The notes below the pieces were generated by a model that saw only the letters and a program-made list of their open reading frames with translations, was not told the origin of the DNA and did no database searches. Source: Prinia subflava (taxonomy: Eukaryota; Chordata; Aves; Passeriformes; Cisticolidae). Taken from it: a DNA stretch of 64,000 nucleotides. Location of the stretch: assembly GCF_021018805.1 (NCBI RefSeq), contig NC_086247.1, positions 133,403,602 to 133,467,601 on the forward strand. The letters run 5' to 3'. The position numbers were made by a program, and so were the translations under genes. Of the stretch, positions 29,101 through 44,100 are shown piece by piece (position 1 is the first letter of the stretch; every line of letters begins with the position of its first letter).

Positions 29101-32100
29101 CTCTTTACTTCAGTCTATTTAACATGTTTTCTGCAGTTTACAAAAGGAACTAACCAAAGATGTCCTGCACACCAGGCCTTGAACAATCACTACAGGTTAC
29201 CCTTAAAGATGAAGAGCACTTCAGCCCCTTACTCAGAAGTGTCCATCTACTTGTGTGCCTAGCAGTGCTTATTTACAAAATTCTGCTTTCACTAGGTCTA
29301 AAAAAATTTTCTTTATTTCAGTTTGCCTTATTAGCCAGTATTTGGAGCTTTAACTTTTTACACCACTGAAATGTTTTTAGAAATGCACACAGGACTATTT
29401 CCCACTGCAACTTGGATCAGGTGAGTCTTTCCCCTATTCAGCACTGCAGACTCCTGTGCTGACTCTGCTTAGTGGGGACACCAGCCTGTCCTCTAAACAC
29501 ACAGAAGAGGCTGCAGTAAAAAACTCACTGCTCAACAGCAGAGTCAGCACATGTGTTTCTTGTTCCAGTTCTCAGAACTGGGAATGAATTAAGCTCCCTC
29601 CTAGTTTGGGCTCCCCATACCCAATACTTAAAGCCACTTAAGTCTGTATGGTACGGAGTCCTCCCTGTGCCTCTACCCCAGGCTTCAGCTGACTGTATAT
29701 TTCATTTCCAGCTACAGGAGATATTACTTCAAGACAAGCAACCAGTTACCACATTGCCCATCATCACATCAAGATCAGGCAATTATTTCACCCCAAAGGT
29801 TATGCCATAGGACGTGAATGGGAAAAGTTAAAAGATCAAATGGTGAGCGGTCTGAAGGGAAATGCTGTGTCATTACCCAACACAATGTTGTTACTTCAAC
29901 ACACCTGACTACTGAAAGAACAAAAAGAATACATAGAAAATAGAGTACAAAACCAAGTACACGAAACTAAATCCAGTTTCCCCTCAATCCACACCAAATC
30001 TATCTTGTCTCAGTCCTTCCATATTAGAAGCCAAAAAATTCTACTTGGCTTGTTAGACAGTAAAATCTGTAATACAAAATTAATGTCTTTAATGAGGTGA
30101 GTTCAGTTTTGCAATGTTTACTTCCTTCGAAAATGCCAACTGCAAAATAGTCTGTATGTGGCAAGAGGATTTACAGAAAGTTTCCATTACAACCTGTATA
30201 TAAACATGGAGAATGATCATTTATATGGGGCTTCCACAAAAAAATTAGAGCTATTTTAAACCACTGGGAAATAAGTGAAGACACAAGAAATTTGTAGCAA
30301 CATGTCAGAAAACATTAAGACTTAAAAAAGGAGTTAATATGTTTGCAGGTGCCTTTTAATAAGAGAAGAATGGAAGTTTCTGAAGAATTATGTTCAAGAC
30401 AAGTGATTTGTGTCTAGTGTTGTTTTTAGTATGGTCACTTTACTTACAGTGCAAAACTGACTTTGGTGCCATACAACACAAACTTTGACAAATGAATTTA
30501 TACATAAATTGGGTACTTTCTGCTCGTATCCTTACACCATTACAGCACAAAGCTCTTTCACACATTATTCTGTTTCATTCCTCCAAAGCTTCCTAGAAGC
30601 AAAGTTGATATTATATATATTTAAAATTTTAAACATACATATATGTATATATATGTCTGTGTTTTCTCAGAACAAAAGGTTTGGGTCTTTTTTCAGGAAG
30701 AAAAGAAAAAGCTAACAAGATATTTAATCTAAACATTTGAGTAGAACCCACATCACAAATTTAGTAAGGTATATGTGTAGGGATCTCCTTTTTCCTCCTT
30801 TTCACATTCTCCTGTGAACTGCATTCATAAAGATATTTCCCATTAGAGATCCTTGCATCAGAAACAGGAAGTAAAACCAAATCAAAACTTGCCAAAAAAA
30901 ATGAAAGGCTTAGCTTGAAGCCTCTCTCCCACACATAGCTGATAGACACCGTGGGGCACAAGTCCTGCACTTTGGACACAGCCCTAGTCTCACCTTGCAG
31001 ACATCACCTGCCCCATTTTGGGGTATATCGTGTCAGGACAACAGCATGGAATGACTTACCAGAAGGCAGCAGAGGCAGAAGCATAGTAGAGGAGAATACA
31101 AGAAGCAACAAAGAGTAAAGAGTACATGGTCATGTAGTGCCTTCCAAAAGTCAGCAGATTTGTTATATAAATATCCTGATACCAGGCAAGATGCAAAGTG
31201 TCAGACAATGCCAGTGGGAGACACCATCACACATTTCAGCAGACTGGAGAAGACAAAGCAGCTAGACTGGGAAGGAATTCAGGACAGGCAGATGCAGTGT
31301 TGCTGTCTCTGGACTACCTCCAATACATTCAGGTATAGACTACAGCCAGAAAGGTGACTCAGAAAGGAGACATCCTAATGTAAAAATTAAACCAGGAGAT
31401 TTTAGCAGCATGCTAAAAAAGATCAAGGACACAGTCAAGAGGGTTAACAGCAACAAAAGGACAAGCTTCTGTCACACACACAGAGGAAAACAATTTAGGA
31501 GATGGAAGAGTAAAGAAGCAGTAAGTCGTGTGAGCAGAAAGAAAGAAAAGTTGTGAACTGCTGTGCTGAAAGAAGGCAAAATGTACAGTGATGATAAAGG
31601 GTGACCACATGGCTGTCAAAAGAACAATGATCAATGAGACACAGCTATTCTGACATGAGCACAAAGTGAACTCAAACAAAATTCAGGTCTGAAAACGGGA
31701 ACCAGCAGCAAAAAAATTAATGGATCACCCCACAAAAAGGAAAGGACCACAGATGAGTAAAGGATCACATGAGAATCAAGGGAGAAGCAGTGCAAAGCTC
31801 ACAGAACAGTACAGGACAGCAGATCAGAAGAATGTACAGATGGACAGAGAACATGACATCAGATAACCCAGAAAAGGTTTGAAGAAAAAATAGTTCCCGA
31901 TCTCTCATCATTTAATCATTTCATAGTACTGGATAAGGAATCAGCACAAGAACAAAAGAATATAGAAATCATCAGGAGTGAGCTATGAATAGCAGGAAAC
32001 TTCTGAGATCATTTACAGGCAGCACAAGTATATGTGAAGCCAGTGAGCACAGATCACCTGAGGTTAAGGAGACTGAGAAGAACAGCAAAAACAAAGTTGC

Positions 32101-35100
32101 TGCCCACCAGGCAGGATGAATAGCTACCAGCTAGCAGGAACATAAGCATCTTCCCAGGAATAAAATTGCCAAATGTACTCAAACAGTGGCCTCTACTGGA
32201 CAAACCACGGAGTACTGGTACTTCCACTGGTAGCACGAACACTCCTGGTATGAGCAGATAACAACTCAAAAGACAGAATCTCTGAATAGATCTCTTCAAA
32301 TGATTGCAACATTAATTAACCACCACTGGCAGGTAATGCAAATAATTGTCATGGTAGTTACAAGACAAAGACTTACTGCACATCCTGAAATAAGTGAAAA
32401 CAAAACAGGTTGACAGTGTAATAGTTGCACACATATTGATGACAACCAGCAATCACACCTGCTGTCAGTGCTGAAGTAACCTTTAATATCCCAGCCTGCT
32501 TTCCAGTCACATCTTCCCCTCTGTGCCCTTTTGGGTGGGTTAACAGACAAAATGAGCATCTGAAATCTTTTCAAACACATTTCCTATTCACAATATAGTA
32601 CATGGATTTTAGTTGTCAAAACATCTTCAGCATACCAAGTAAGGATTTTCCATATCCTTAGGATATGAAATTCTGAATATGTTTGAGTGGCTGGAGAATA
32701 CGATGAGTTGGCTGACCTATCTAAAGTCCAGAAAGTTCAGTATCCCTTCATGCTTTATGTCAAAACAGTACACAAAAGCTGCCCTGCTAAGAAAAAGCAG
32801 ACAAGGCATAAGCCACAGTTTTAGGCTCTATTTATTCTTTATGAAAGTGAGTTCTTTTTCTTGCTAGTTCTACTCCAGTTCTTGCTCACTTACAAATCTA
32901 GTGGCACAAGGGGACCAAAAGGTGAAACCTAGCCTACCTGCTGACTCCAGCCTGCAAAGGTTTTCCAGTCAAAGATAGGCATTTGTTGTTCTAGCACAAT
33001 CAATTTACAAACAAACAAACAAACACTCAAACCCTATGAGCCCTCAAGACATGTGACAGACAAATCCTACCTTCAGCTTGGAAAAAATCCTCATTCTGAC
33101 TCAGATGGTTAATTTTACACTGTCTCCCAGGGCTCTACCTCATTGTGCTTGAAATGATATAGGGGAAGACACAGATTAAAAACAGACAAGCCTGGTGATA
33201 TCCCTTCCTCTCCCTGACCTGGGCTCCTCAGAATCTCAGTACTCCGCAATTCCCAGCCTGTTCCCCAGAACCATTATTAAAGCATGAATTCTAGCTGAAG
33301 GGCTCTGAACAAAGCAGCTCTAAGCTTGATTTCAAGAACTTTTATGACAAATTCCTTAACACATGACTGGCACTGCTACCCCAGCATGAACCACAGAGCA
33401 GCAGTGTCAGAGGAATCATGGCAGCTGGCCCTGCAGACCAGGCAGATCGACACCAACACCTGAAGGTCACTTTCATCCTGCACAAAGGCACCAGATGAGC
33501 AAGTGGCCAAGACTGCTGCAGACTTTCAGTTATGTTCCACCTGACCTTGAGCGAAGCAGTCCTAGAAATACCCAAGACAGAGGTGTAAATACCCATTAAA
33601 ATTACTACTGTTGCACAGATGATGCAGAAACAATATTTGTGGCTGACTAAACTGATCAAATGTGGTTTCTGTAATAGTATGTCCTGTGGTTCAAACTCCC
33701 TCTCTGTCCCTCTAGCACAGCTACCCTAATTTCCTGCCACTATTCATGTCCCATAAAGGATCCTATTGAGCAGGAGGTGAATGTTATCTGTATGTCCCTC
33801 AGCTAGCACCAAGTGACATGGAACAAAAACAGCTTGGTCACATCTACCCAAATTAATCCACCACACTGAAGGGCAGGTATCTATGGTTCAGCCACTAATT
33901 TCCACCAATTTTAAAAACATTTGTTAGGACTTCTATTGCATTTATTTTGATAGTAGCCAATGGGTTAAAAAAACACCTGCGTCAGGATCACACAACCTAT
34001 ACAGGCTACCTTGAATTTTGCTTCTCAGCTGAACATTGGATAGGCAGCTTTAAAATGACTAAATGATGGAAATAAAAACTGCCAGTACAACACACAGAGA
34101 CACTGGCCCCTATGTCTACATTACGCTAAGAAAAAGCACAAATATTCACTTTCTGCTTCTTCTTTCTACTGGATTGTCAGAGACTCTAGAGAGGAATCTT
34201 CCCAGCTTTGTGGCTTATGCAGCACCTGGTTCAACAAGACTGCAGAATCACAGCTCTTTAGCTTCCCTGAGATTTTTGCTTCTGATTTTGAAGCACAAGA
34301 AGTTCTCACCAAGCAGCAAAGGACAGACTCAACTGTTTCAGAAGTCACCTAGAGCAGAGAAAGGCAGTTCAAGAAGACTCCATTAGCGCAGCACCAGAGA
34401 GCTGAAAAAAATTCAGCCTATTATCCTCCAGAAAAATCAATGTGGACTTGAGTACTTCTGATAATGAATGATTTAGACACATAAATGAAACACAAATGGC
34501 ACACTGGAAATACTAATAAAATCCATGCCACAAAATTATTCTAACCAGTATGATGGATTTAATAGAGCAATCCTCATACTTGCTAATGAAACTTTACTTA
34601 GTTTTAATATTTTTCTGGCAAAAATACAAAATCTGTTTACATAAAATTATGCATATTCACTTTTTACATTTATTTATTCTTTCAGATAGACATATTTACT
34701 CTAAACACACAAAAAAAAAAGCTAGCAGAACACTCATTTAAATGGCAGAAAACTACAGAAGATGCTAATATGACCTTAGTGTAGCATGTCAAGTGTCACT
34801 GCCATCAGCTTCCTAGTCATTTTAAGAACAATCTGCTATGACAATTAATTACACAGCTTAAAGGATTAGGTCAACAGTGTCAAATATGAGAATATGAACT
34901 TGAAATTTAGCCTTTTAAAAATGCATGCTGTCTATTTAAGTGTCTACATCCATTTGTGAAAGAAGAGTAAGCTTCAGACTCGATGAGCTGCTTCTCAGGA
35001 CAAGCAGTGGTCTTACCTTCCCATGAAAGAAACCCAAACAAAGCAATTAGAAAGGCTGGCAGAATCCCTTGGCTGAGAGAGGGATGTACTTGCAGCCTGC

Positions 35101-38100
35101 TGATCTGATGGCTACTTTAGGAGAAAGTAGTTAATTGAAGGCTGAGATTTATTGCAATGTAACACAAACTTACAGTCATGGTAATCTTTAAACTGGTATT
35201 TTGAAAACTGAAACTGCTTTAAGCAAATGGTACATTCTGTGTTTTTCTTGAACAGTTCAAGTCAACCTGAACACATCTTTCTTGGACATTTCTTATTACT
35301 GTATTTTTCCTCCCCCAGGCGGATCTGCAGCTAAGACTCAGCTAGGACATAGGTTAGTTACTCAGCTGTTCAGCGTGGAGCTCATGCTGAAGCACATGCG
35401 CTCCCCAAGCTCAGGTCTGAGATGGCCACGTTTACCATGATTCAAGTCTTCATGCAGCAGCTTCAGTCCGCCTCCTCCTCCTCAGAACAAGGCAGAGACA
35501 CCTGCTACGTGCCCAGCCACTTGCCTGTTCAGCTAAGATCATCCTGTAGCTACCTTAAAATCTGTAAGGCACCGGGTGGAAGAGCTGATTCACTGGCAGG
35601 CTGAAAGTGTCAGATTTCAAAAGTTCTAGGAATTTTACAAATCTCAGACAAAGAATAGTGACGTTTACAAAGAGTAACATTTCCAACTTATTTCATCCTT
35701 GTGCCAGGTAAGCTGCCATTCAGACATAGATACCAGAGTAAATAACCAGCACCAGAGAGAAGCTTTGCCTGTCAGCACAACCTTGGATCAGCTGTCTGAT
35801 CACAAGAATTAGAGGTGTGCAGAATGAACTACTATCTCAAGGTGCCTGCAAGCCTCCAAAGGCTGCAGAGAAAGCTGCAGTGGCTGAGTACAATTAACTG
35901 CCTAGCTTTCAGAAGCTCAAGTTCAGAGACAACCATCTCCTTGCAGTACCTGAGGGAACACACAAAAGTCACTAGCTGGGTGGGCCCACAGCCCAGCTCC
36001 ACCAGTGGCTGATAACAGATGCCAGATGGCAATATGCTTAAAGAAAATTTACCATAATCCTTCTCGAAACATTCTCCCAGCTTCAAGCTATTTGTAACTT
36101 TGTGGCCTTCTAAACCATGGACAGAGCTGCACGTTTAACAGAGATGCACTTTGGATTTTCCCTCCCTTAACTGGCCCATTAACTTACCCATCAGTCATCA
36201 TTTATATGCCAGATGGCTGGAAACTGTTGGTCACATTTGTAATTAAATTGAGATTTCTTTGAAAACTACAATGTGATAAAAACAAATAGCAAGATGGCAT
36301 TCTAGAGGGCACTACACTATCAAAAGAAGGGTCCTGAATAACTAATTCATAGTTCTCACAGCCAGCCACGAAGTGCCCATAATGTTATCTATTTACTGTT
36401 ACAAACCCTTTAAGCTACACGTTAGTACCCAATAAACTGCATCTAAAGAAGTGCTTATGCACTAAAATCTAAGGATATTTATATTTTCCTCATGCTTAAT
36501 CCTCTGTAAATGCAGAGACTATAGTGATACTTTTGCATAAATTCACACTTTAAATAACACATCCTACCTTACAGCTCATGCAGCAAGTAGTGCAGAGTTC
36601 AACAGGTTGAGTTTTACCAGTTTGTGTTTTATAAGACCTATCTCAAAAAGGGATGTAAAGATTTGTAAAGATTTCCTTGGATACACTCTAAAGCACCTAC
36701 ACCCTAATACACCTCTTGTTAACACACACCCACTTCATTGGTTCCATTCCCCTCCCCATTTCATCTCTCCAGTTGAGTTTCAGAAAGAGGACTGATTAAG
36801 AGAGGAATTCACTGGCATATGTGAAGAGCAGACAAGAACAAGAACATCAACAAGAGCAACACTTCTCTTCAGAAGATGCACAGAAACAGTGGTGAGACAA
36901 AATTCACTGCTTGAACTTCAACAACCAAGAAGCAGGAATGTTTGCAAAAGACACTGGTAGAAAAACCACAAAAACAAACAAAAAACACCCCAAACCCACA
37001 AAAACTTTTGCCTTGCAAAAGTCAGTCTAGTATCTCCCTCCCTGGAGTATCTACAGACTGTCAGTCTAATAATATCTCCCATGTTTATGTTGTTCTTCAC
37101 ATGCTATTCACCAACACCTCACTCAGGAGCCTCTTCACTGTGGGAAGCAGGATCCACAGCCTGAAGTGGTGTGTGCAGTATGATCAAGAGACAGCCTTCT
37201 TTTGCACAGAAACAGGCTCCTTGACTTCCATGCCTGATGCTTACATTCAGCTGGCCTTGCTCATATATGTTTGGTTATAGATGTAATGCAGTGGAGTTGT
37301 AATTTGCTTTGCTTCAGTCAAATTCATTCTCCCCTCACTAAAATGCAAATGGTTTTGTTTTTGATATAGTTAAAAATTTCAGAAGTCCTCACTTTAACAA
37401 AAGGACTTCAGAGCCATGGTAGGAAATGGATTTCTGGCTGAACTGGTTACGAGAGTGAGAATTACAGATCTTCCAGTCCATTCCAGGTCTGTATTGAAGC
37501 TGGAAAGGCCTGTTGAAAATGGCTGCTAAGTCACACCCTCAATCTCTTTACTTTTAATGAAGTACTAACCAAGAAGCACCGCTCTTCATAGTGTCATTGT
37601 ACTCTGTATCAAACGAGCAGTGTCACCTTTTCAATGTTACTCAACTGCCTGCAATGAAGTCCAAAACCAGGAACACACTTACTTGTAAGCTTGTTGTGAC
37701 TCAGAACCAGCTGTGTGATGTGAGACAGCGTAACTGCAAATGAAGAGAGAAAGAAGTTAGTTTATGGACATGGCAACTGAGACCTTGTATCCATTTCAGC
37801 TGAAAAAAAAAAGGAAAGTTATTCTTTCCACTTCAGTAACTTGATTCATGTGCATTGTCACAAATAAACAAGTTCAAGACTAAAGGACATGTCCACCCAC
37901 TCCTCTGCCCTCTTACATCACCTTTCTGTTACTGCATCAGACACAACACGGAAGAGTTTTAATCACTGACAAAGCAACTATTTCAGCTAATTCTTGAAAA
38001 AGCTCATGACTTAACACAGGCAAATATAACCTTCTGTTAGCAGAATGAAAGCAGTCACTTAAAGGCACCATCAGATCAGAAAGTTCAGAGTTTAAAAAAA

Positions 38101-41100
38101 AAAAAAGGCATCACCACAGTTCCCTGTGCAATTACAGGCTGTGAAGGAAGGGCAGGGAGGAGAAAAGAAGAAACAGTGCATCCACTCTGAACTTCTCCCA
38201 AAAATTGATCACTTCAAGTACTGCCTGCACCCCCTCACTATGCAGAACAAGAGGACAGGGAAAGAAGCCCACAGGAAGTCTGTAAGTATTGCAGGAAAAT
38301 CATCACTGAAGGGCAGTCAAGAGCAGCAGCCTCCACAAAGAGCTCTTTAAAATATAAAAGGCACATCGGTATCTTAACCATAAGCAACCACTTAACACTA
38401 CTGAGTGCTTAACCATATAGATAAATATAGGATTGCAATTTACACAGCAAAATGAGAGAAGATTCTGGAGATAGTCACAAGCTTGTGAACAAATGCCTAA
38501 ATATGCTTTATACATTTGTTTGTCTTGGTTTAGCTATTTTAATAGCTGTGACAATCAGTAAAACTCAACATTTCAGGGGCCCTTGATATTCAAGCCTGAC
38601 TAGTAAGAACACAACCACCAGAAGTGCAGCCCTACCTCCGAGATGGAAAGTCCTCTAGTCTGATGTCTTCAGTTCCAAGGCAACTGAACCTAGACCATAG
38701 CCAGAGCAAAACTGACATCATCAATCCCAGGGAAAAATCCCTTTTTTTTCCTGCATTTTACTTCAGAAACAAGTCATTCTGGAGCTCTGAGGATTTACCT
38801 AGACAGCATCAACAAAAAAAATTGCTTTCTAACAAAAAAAAGGAAAAAAAAATGTTTTTGATACTGTACAAAGCTGCTTCCATTTCACTTTGCATTTAAT
38901 GCAGAGGGGTTAAACAATGTCATCATGTTTGTATAAAGGAAGAATGGATGCTTACTCAAGGGCAATGAAGCTTTGGGGCTGCAGACTCTGCTCTTCTGAA
39001 CATTGAACTCCTGATGAATTTAAATGCCATAGTAAGTTCTGTGCATATTTAAAGGCAATCCTTTTGACTACACCGTCAAGCCATGTGCACCACTGGCCTT
39101 TAGCAACACAAGGTTAGAAGCATTATTCTCACTACTCCCTCTCCCTTTTTATTCCATCGTGTTCTTCAACTGAGACTATTTTCAGAAAGGTTTCTTCTCA
39201 TCTGTACAAAACAGGACAAAGTCCACCTTAAAATGTAAAGGCCAAAATCCCTAGAGCAAAGACATTTGAATCCGTGTTTTACTGTCCAAGTTTCACTGAA
39301 TCCTGGACACCTTGTCTGAAACTCCACTATCTCAGTCAATCCTGATGCATGACAAGAAGTCCCATGGCATCTTTGACCAGCAACGGCAGGCTGACATCAC
39401 CCCAAGGAAAAAGAAAGCCTACACTCCAGTACTGTTTTGAAAAGAGCAAAGGTTTAGGTGTCCACGCTCTGGACTACTTCCAGCAGCATTTTAGACATAT
39501 CAAGACAAAGAGATTTTCAGTCTTGAAAGGTCGAAAGCTACTACCAGTTCAGAGGCAAGTTTAGAATCATTTTAAGAAAGGGAGCCAAGCAAGCAGTACT
39601 TACTCACCCCTTACACTGAGGGAAATCTGCTCACTTACATTGAACTGACCTGTATCAAACAACCAGCCCCTGGGAACAGCATGTTTTGGAAATAACATGT
39701 TTTCCTTATGCTGCCACACGCCTACTCCTGTGAAAAGGACTGTGTTGAGGGACGCCAAGCTGACTGAGATTTACCTCATCCTGTAAACGAGGTCCTTCTG
39801 TAGGACAACTAATCAAGTCTAACATCCCCAAGTAACATCTAGAAGCCTAATGGGGGCCTGGTGGGGCAATTTTGATTTGGATGTACACAGTCCAGGTAAG
39901 CATAACATACTTATGTTATGGTCACGATGATCATGGGCAGATGACTCAGCCCACGTACCAGTCTCCTGAGAATATAAGGGCACTGAGATTCCCAAGGGGA
40001 ATTGCTCCCTGTGATGCCATTGCAGAGCTTCTGGACACTACCTTGGTAACATTATAGTCACTAGTGTACAACCACTAAGTTACTGTGAATTCATGAATGC
40101 TTTCAGATATTCACACAGAAGTCTAAGGGTCAGGATAATACCTGCTACCAGAGCCACCTACTTGCACCGTAATCACAGATTCTCAGTATGGTCCCAGTCC
40201 CACTATTACTTCAAAAAAGAGTGAGTCAAGGAAAAAATATTTAGGTTCTTCCATTTTGGCTCTATTATCAAATCTCTTCATATACTGCTGCCGTGCACTG
40301 CAAGCTAGCTTTACATAAAATATCTGGATGACAACACTCAATTCTAATTATTAAGGAAAATATAAAACAAGTAAAAGTCATCCCCATCAAAAAACAAACA
40401 AACAAACAAACAAAACCCGAAAAAAACCAACAAACCAACAAAAAAACCCCACAAAAAACCAAAAAACAACAACTCAAACAACCAACCTGCCAAAATAACC
40501 AAACCAAATTAAAATAAATTAGAAAAAAAAAGCCCCAAACTCCACACCAACAAAACAGGAAGACCCCAGTGACTTTGCTGAGCCAAGATAAGACACTGCT
40601 TGTCCCATTGGAGGAAGTTAATGCAGGATGAGTATTGCAGTATTGTTACGAGTAGCCTGCCTCTCCATCTTCTGTGCTCTGATTATTTTAGGAATGAACA
40701 ATTTTATCAACACTAACTTTCTGATAAACAATTCTAGTCATGTTAATTCCTACCACACAAGTATGTACTTTATGCAAAATATGAATAGCTTACAGATGGA
40801 ATGATAATGAGAACAAATTAACACATAAATAGGATTGCATCCAATATTCCTTCCCTGACAACAGAGCAGATGTCACAAGTTATTTGGGCAAAATAATTCC
40901 TTTACTTGTAGCTTCTCCATGTCAACTGCTTAAAAGACACATAAATGAGACTGGTCCATTCTCTAAGAAAAATCCCATAGTTGTTGATGGCTGTTCAAAG
41001 TCCTATCAATAAATGCCCTATCCTTTGCTATCCTAGGGATAAGGCACACCACTCCCTTCTTGCTGCACCTGCTTGTTCAGCCTACAGGATGTCTATTAAT

Positions 41101-44100
41101 GCTCTCTACCATTACCTGTCCACAGTGAGAGCTTCATAATCAAGTATCATCTATTTACTTCACAATATGAAGGCAAAAACCCAAACCCAAGAACGCTTCC
41201 ATGGGACATTTTTCACACTATTTATGTATGGAGGGTGCACAACTGTAGTAGAGATGTGCACACAAATGGTGTAACTGTTGTTTTATCGTATGCTGGAACA
41301 ATAAAAAAAACAGTCTTTAACACTTAAAACTGTTTCACATGCCATTTGCATGACAAGCCAAAACATAGAACACTTAGATTGAGGGGTATTTTTTGTCTCT
41401 AATGAAAACTTTTCTACAGAACATGTCTGAAAAAGGGTTCTCATATTATGGCTCTGAAAGCATCAAAAATTCAGATGCTCTAAAGGTCTGTAACACAATT
41501 CGAGTTTGTACTTTCAGTCATTAGGAAAAAACATAGAAGTGCCTGGATTCAAGGAATATCCCAAACATAGAACTCTACCTCTAATGACATTAATGAACTC
41601 CTGACTTAGAAGTGCTTCAGGGACTACTTAATCTTTTTTTTTGTGACTCTGAACACCACATTGAATATAAGCTGGTAACCATACTCTTTCTTTGCTAAAG
41701 ACAAAAGTGGGAAGAGATGTAAAGGATGCCAAGCTTATGGGTCTAAGCCAGCTTGTCAATCTCCTTCCAGATAGAAGTGTTTCATCCTTAACTGGAAAGA
41801 GACATGGGTACTTGACAGAGGCAAGTTTTGTTTACTTTCTCTCTCCCACAGCTACTATGGGATGTGGAAGGAAGACAAGGCAAAAGAAATTATGAGTGAC
41901 TGCCCTGTACTGCAGCAAGCCATTCACTAGACTGAAAAGAGAAGCCAGAAGAGAATTGTATCCAAGATAAGGTATGTATTTCCCTTTGATCCTCTTTGTC
42001 CCCACATAACACCAGTTTTCTCTATCACTTACTTCTTTTTCTTTTTTTTTTCCTAAACACACATGACAAGAACAGGGCGACAACTAAGGAAAAGGACTGG
42101 CCCAGTGAACAGATGTTACATGGCACACTACTTCCAAATCCTTGTGTCTGTATTAACCCCAAGTGAATTAAGTTAAGAAAGGTTAAATACAAGCTCATTA
42201 GCCACTCTGCAGCAAGTACTCAAACGTGCAGTGAGACAAGGCTTGGTCCTTTCCTTGAAGAGCAAGGACTACGGGAAGCAGTTTACCTTTAAGGGATACT
42301 TGGCACCTCTGGTAGGGCATTCACAACCACTAAACAATTATGAGACAGAATGCTGAGCAGGGGCTAGTGAACACAGTAACTCAGGCATACCTTCCAACCT
42401 ACAAAACTCAAACAGCCAAAAATGTTCCCTCCAATCATTATCTAAACTTAACTCTCAACATCTACTAGTGACCCTAGTTAAAGATGAAATGCTGTGCAAG
42501 AAGTCACAGGGCATGAATAGTGATGATTGCTTTTAAAAGAGCTCTTTACTTCATGGAAGGAAAACGTAAAAAAAGCTGAAAAGGCAAGCTTTAACACCAC
42601 CCTGGAAAAGTAGGCAACACACAGAGAAGGAAAGGTACCACTCTACTTTAGCTTACAAGCCAGTTCTGTGAGCCAGAGAAAACCAAAACATCCAGTCTAC
42701 ATTAGAGGAGACCATCCATTTGAGGTTTGAAAACAAGTTTAACACCTCCTCAAGCCACTACTAAAAATTCAGAAGTAATACCTATTCATTACCTTTTATT
42801 TGGTGAAAGATATTCCCTCTCCAGAAGGCAAATACCTCCATGGTAAAAAAACCCCAAACCCAAACCAACTTACATCTTCTGTCAGTGAATATAATAACTG
42901 AAAAAGCAATTAATTTAACAGAAACCCATCATTTCCCCCTTCCCTAACTTTCATCTCAAATTGAAGAAGGCTCCAAATCCCCAGGCCAGATCAAGTCACA
43001 GGACTTGCACCAAGAGTATCTGCACAGAGACTCCTCCGATACAGTCTAACTAGGGTAGCACAAGTCTCTACTTCATATAGGGAGCTCCCAGCCAAAGACA
43101 TGTTGGATGCTTAATTAGCAACCTGGTATCAGAGAGCATCCAGGAACCACAGTGCACCACCCTGGTCCCTGGCCCTGCCTGAACAGCAAATCCCAAAGAG
43201 TCCTTGTGCAAGAAAAGCTTTTTTTTTTAGGATTGTCAATGGGCTTCAACATTATCCTTCTCCCATGCTTGAAAGATCAAAGCTGATTAATTAATTAATT
43301 ATGTGTCTACTGTTGATAGCAGGCACCAAGTCTACTTAACAAAAGCAACAGTACTCTGGCTGCCCCATATACCTGACAGATTTAAGTATGGTTCTCAAAA
43401 TTGATCTCTAACTAATGTGAGCTAAACATGACTTGGTCTCAAATAACTGCTCATCCAGTAGAAATCCAGTGAAGCTTTCTATTCAGTGTGAGTTCACATA
43501 TATGGTCCTTACAACACGATCTTCACAAAGCCCCATGCACCACCCAGAAGCAGAAAAAGATTTAAGTCCAGAAAGAAGACTTAAGTACAAAATCTAGTTC
43601 TGCAAAACTGTATTTAATACTTCATTCTTTACTGATGTGATTGAAGACACCTTGATGCGCTCCCAACTCTGCAGATAATGTCGAGTTGGTAGTGAGCCAC
43701 ACCCTTCCCTGAGCTCATATCTGTCTCGTAAGAAGTTATGTACATTTGCTCCTGGCTGCTCTCAAGTTTAACAAACATAACAAAGAGCTAAACCAGGATA
43801 CAGTCAACAGTTTTAAGTACATTGGTTGGTTGAAATTTTGCTTTTTTGTCCCCACTGCATCACACATTCAGAAAAATTTCATCCTGTGGCACACCACAGA
43901 CGGTCACAATTTTAACTCCCCGAGTACTGGCTATGCCATAACATCATGTGCACTTTAACAAGGCAAAGATACTTAACTTGCTCTTCATTTATGTGTTCTC
44001 CAAACCATAACAGCATGTTGTTATTTGTATGCTGTATTTACTGTAAACTTAACTACAGCAAATGCACCACACCAACAGCAGCACCCTGTCAAGGTTCAGG

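Larger units (their letters stand above)
23228..37682 (-). other. RSU1 intron 3
   Basis: The largest intron in the window at 14.5 kb. It contains the possible CR1 relic (26195), the 13-bp duplication (25274), the AT-rich repeat (30608), the (ACAA)n run (33007) and an A/C-rich tract near 36960. A purine-rich stretch from about 31050 to 32050 has no identifiable element. An odd acidic minus-strand peptide at 28637-28739 is listed among the findings. Confidence 0.85.

Noticed and set aside
31050..32580. Purine-rich block with several minus-strand open frames, considered as an endogenous retrovirus or LTR
   Set aside because: No terminal repeats, primer-binding site, gag/pol motifs or target-site duplication could be seen.
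40388..40550. A-rich tract considered as the tail of a recent retroposon
   Set aside because: No retroposed body or target-site duplication is visible on either side, so it is kept as low-complexity sequence.
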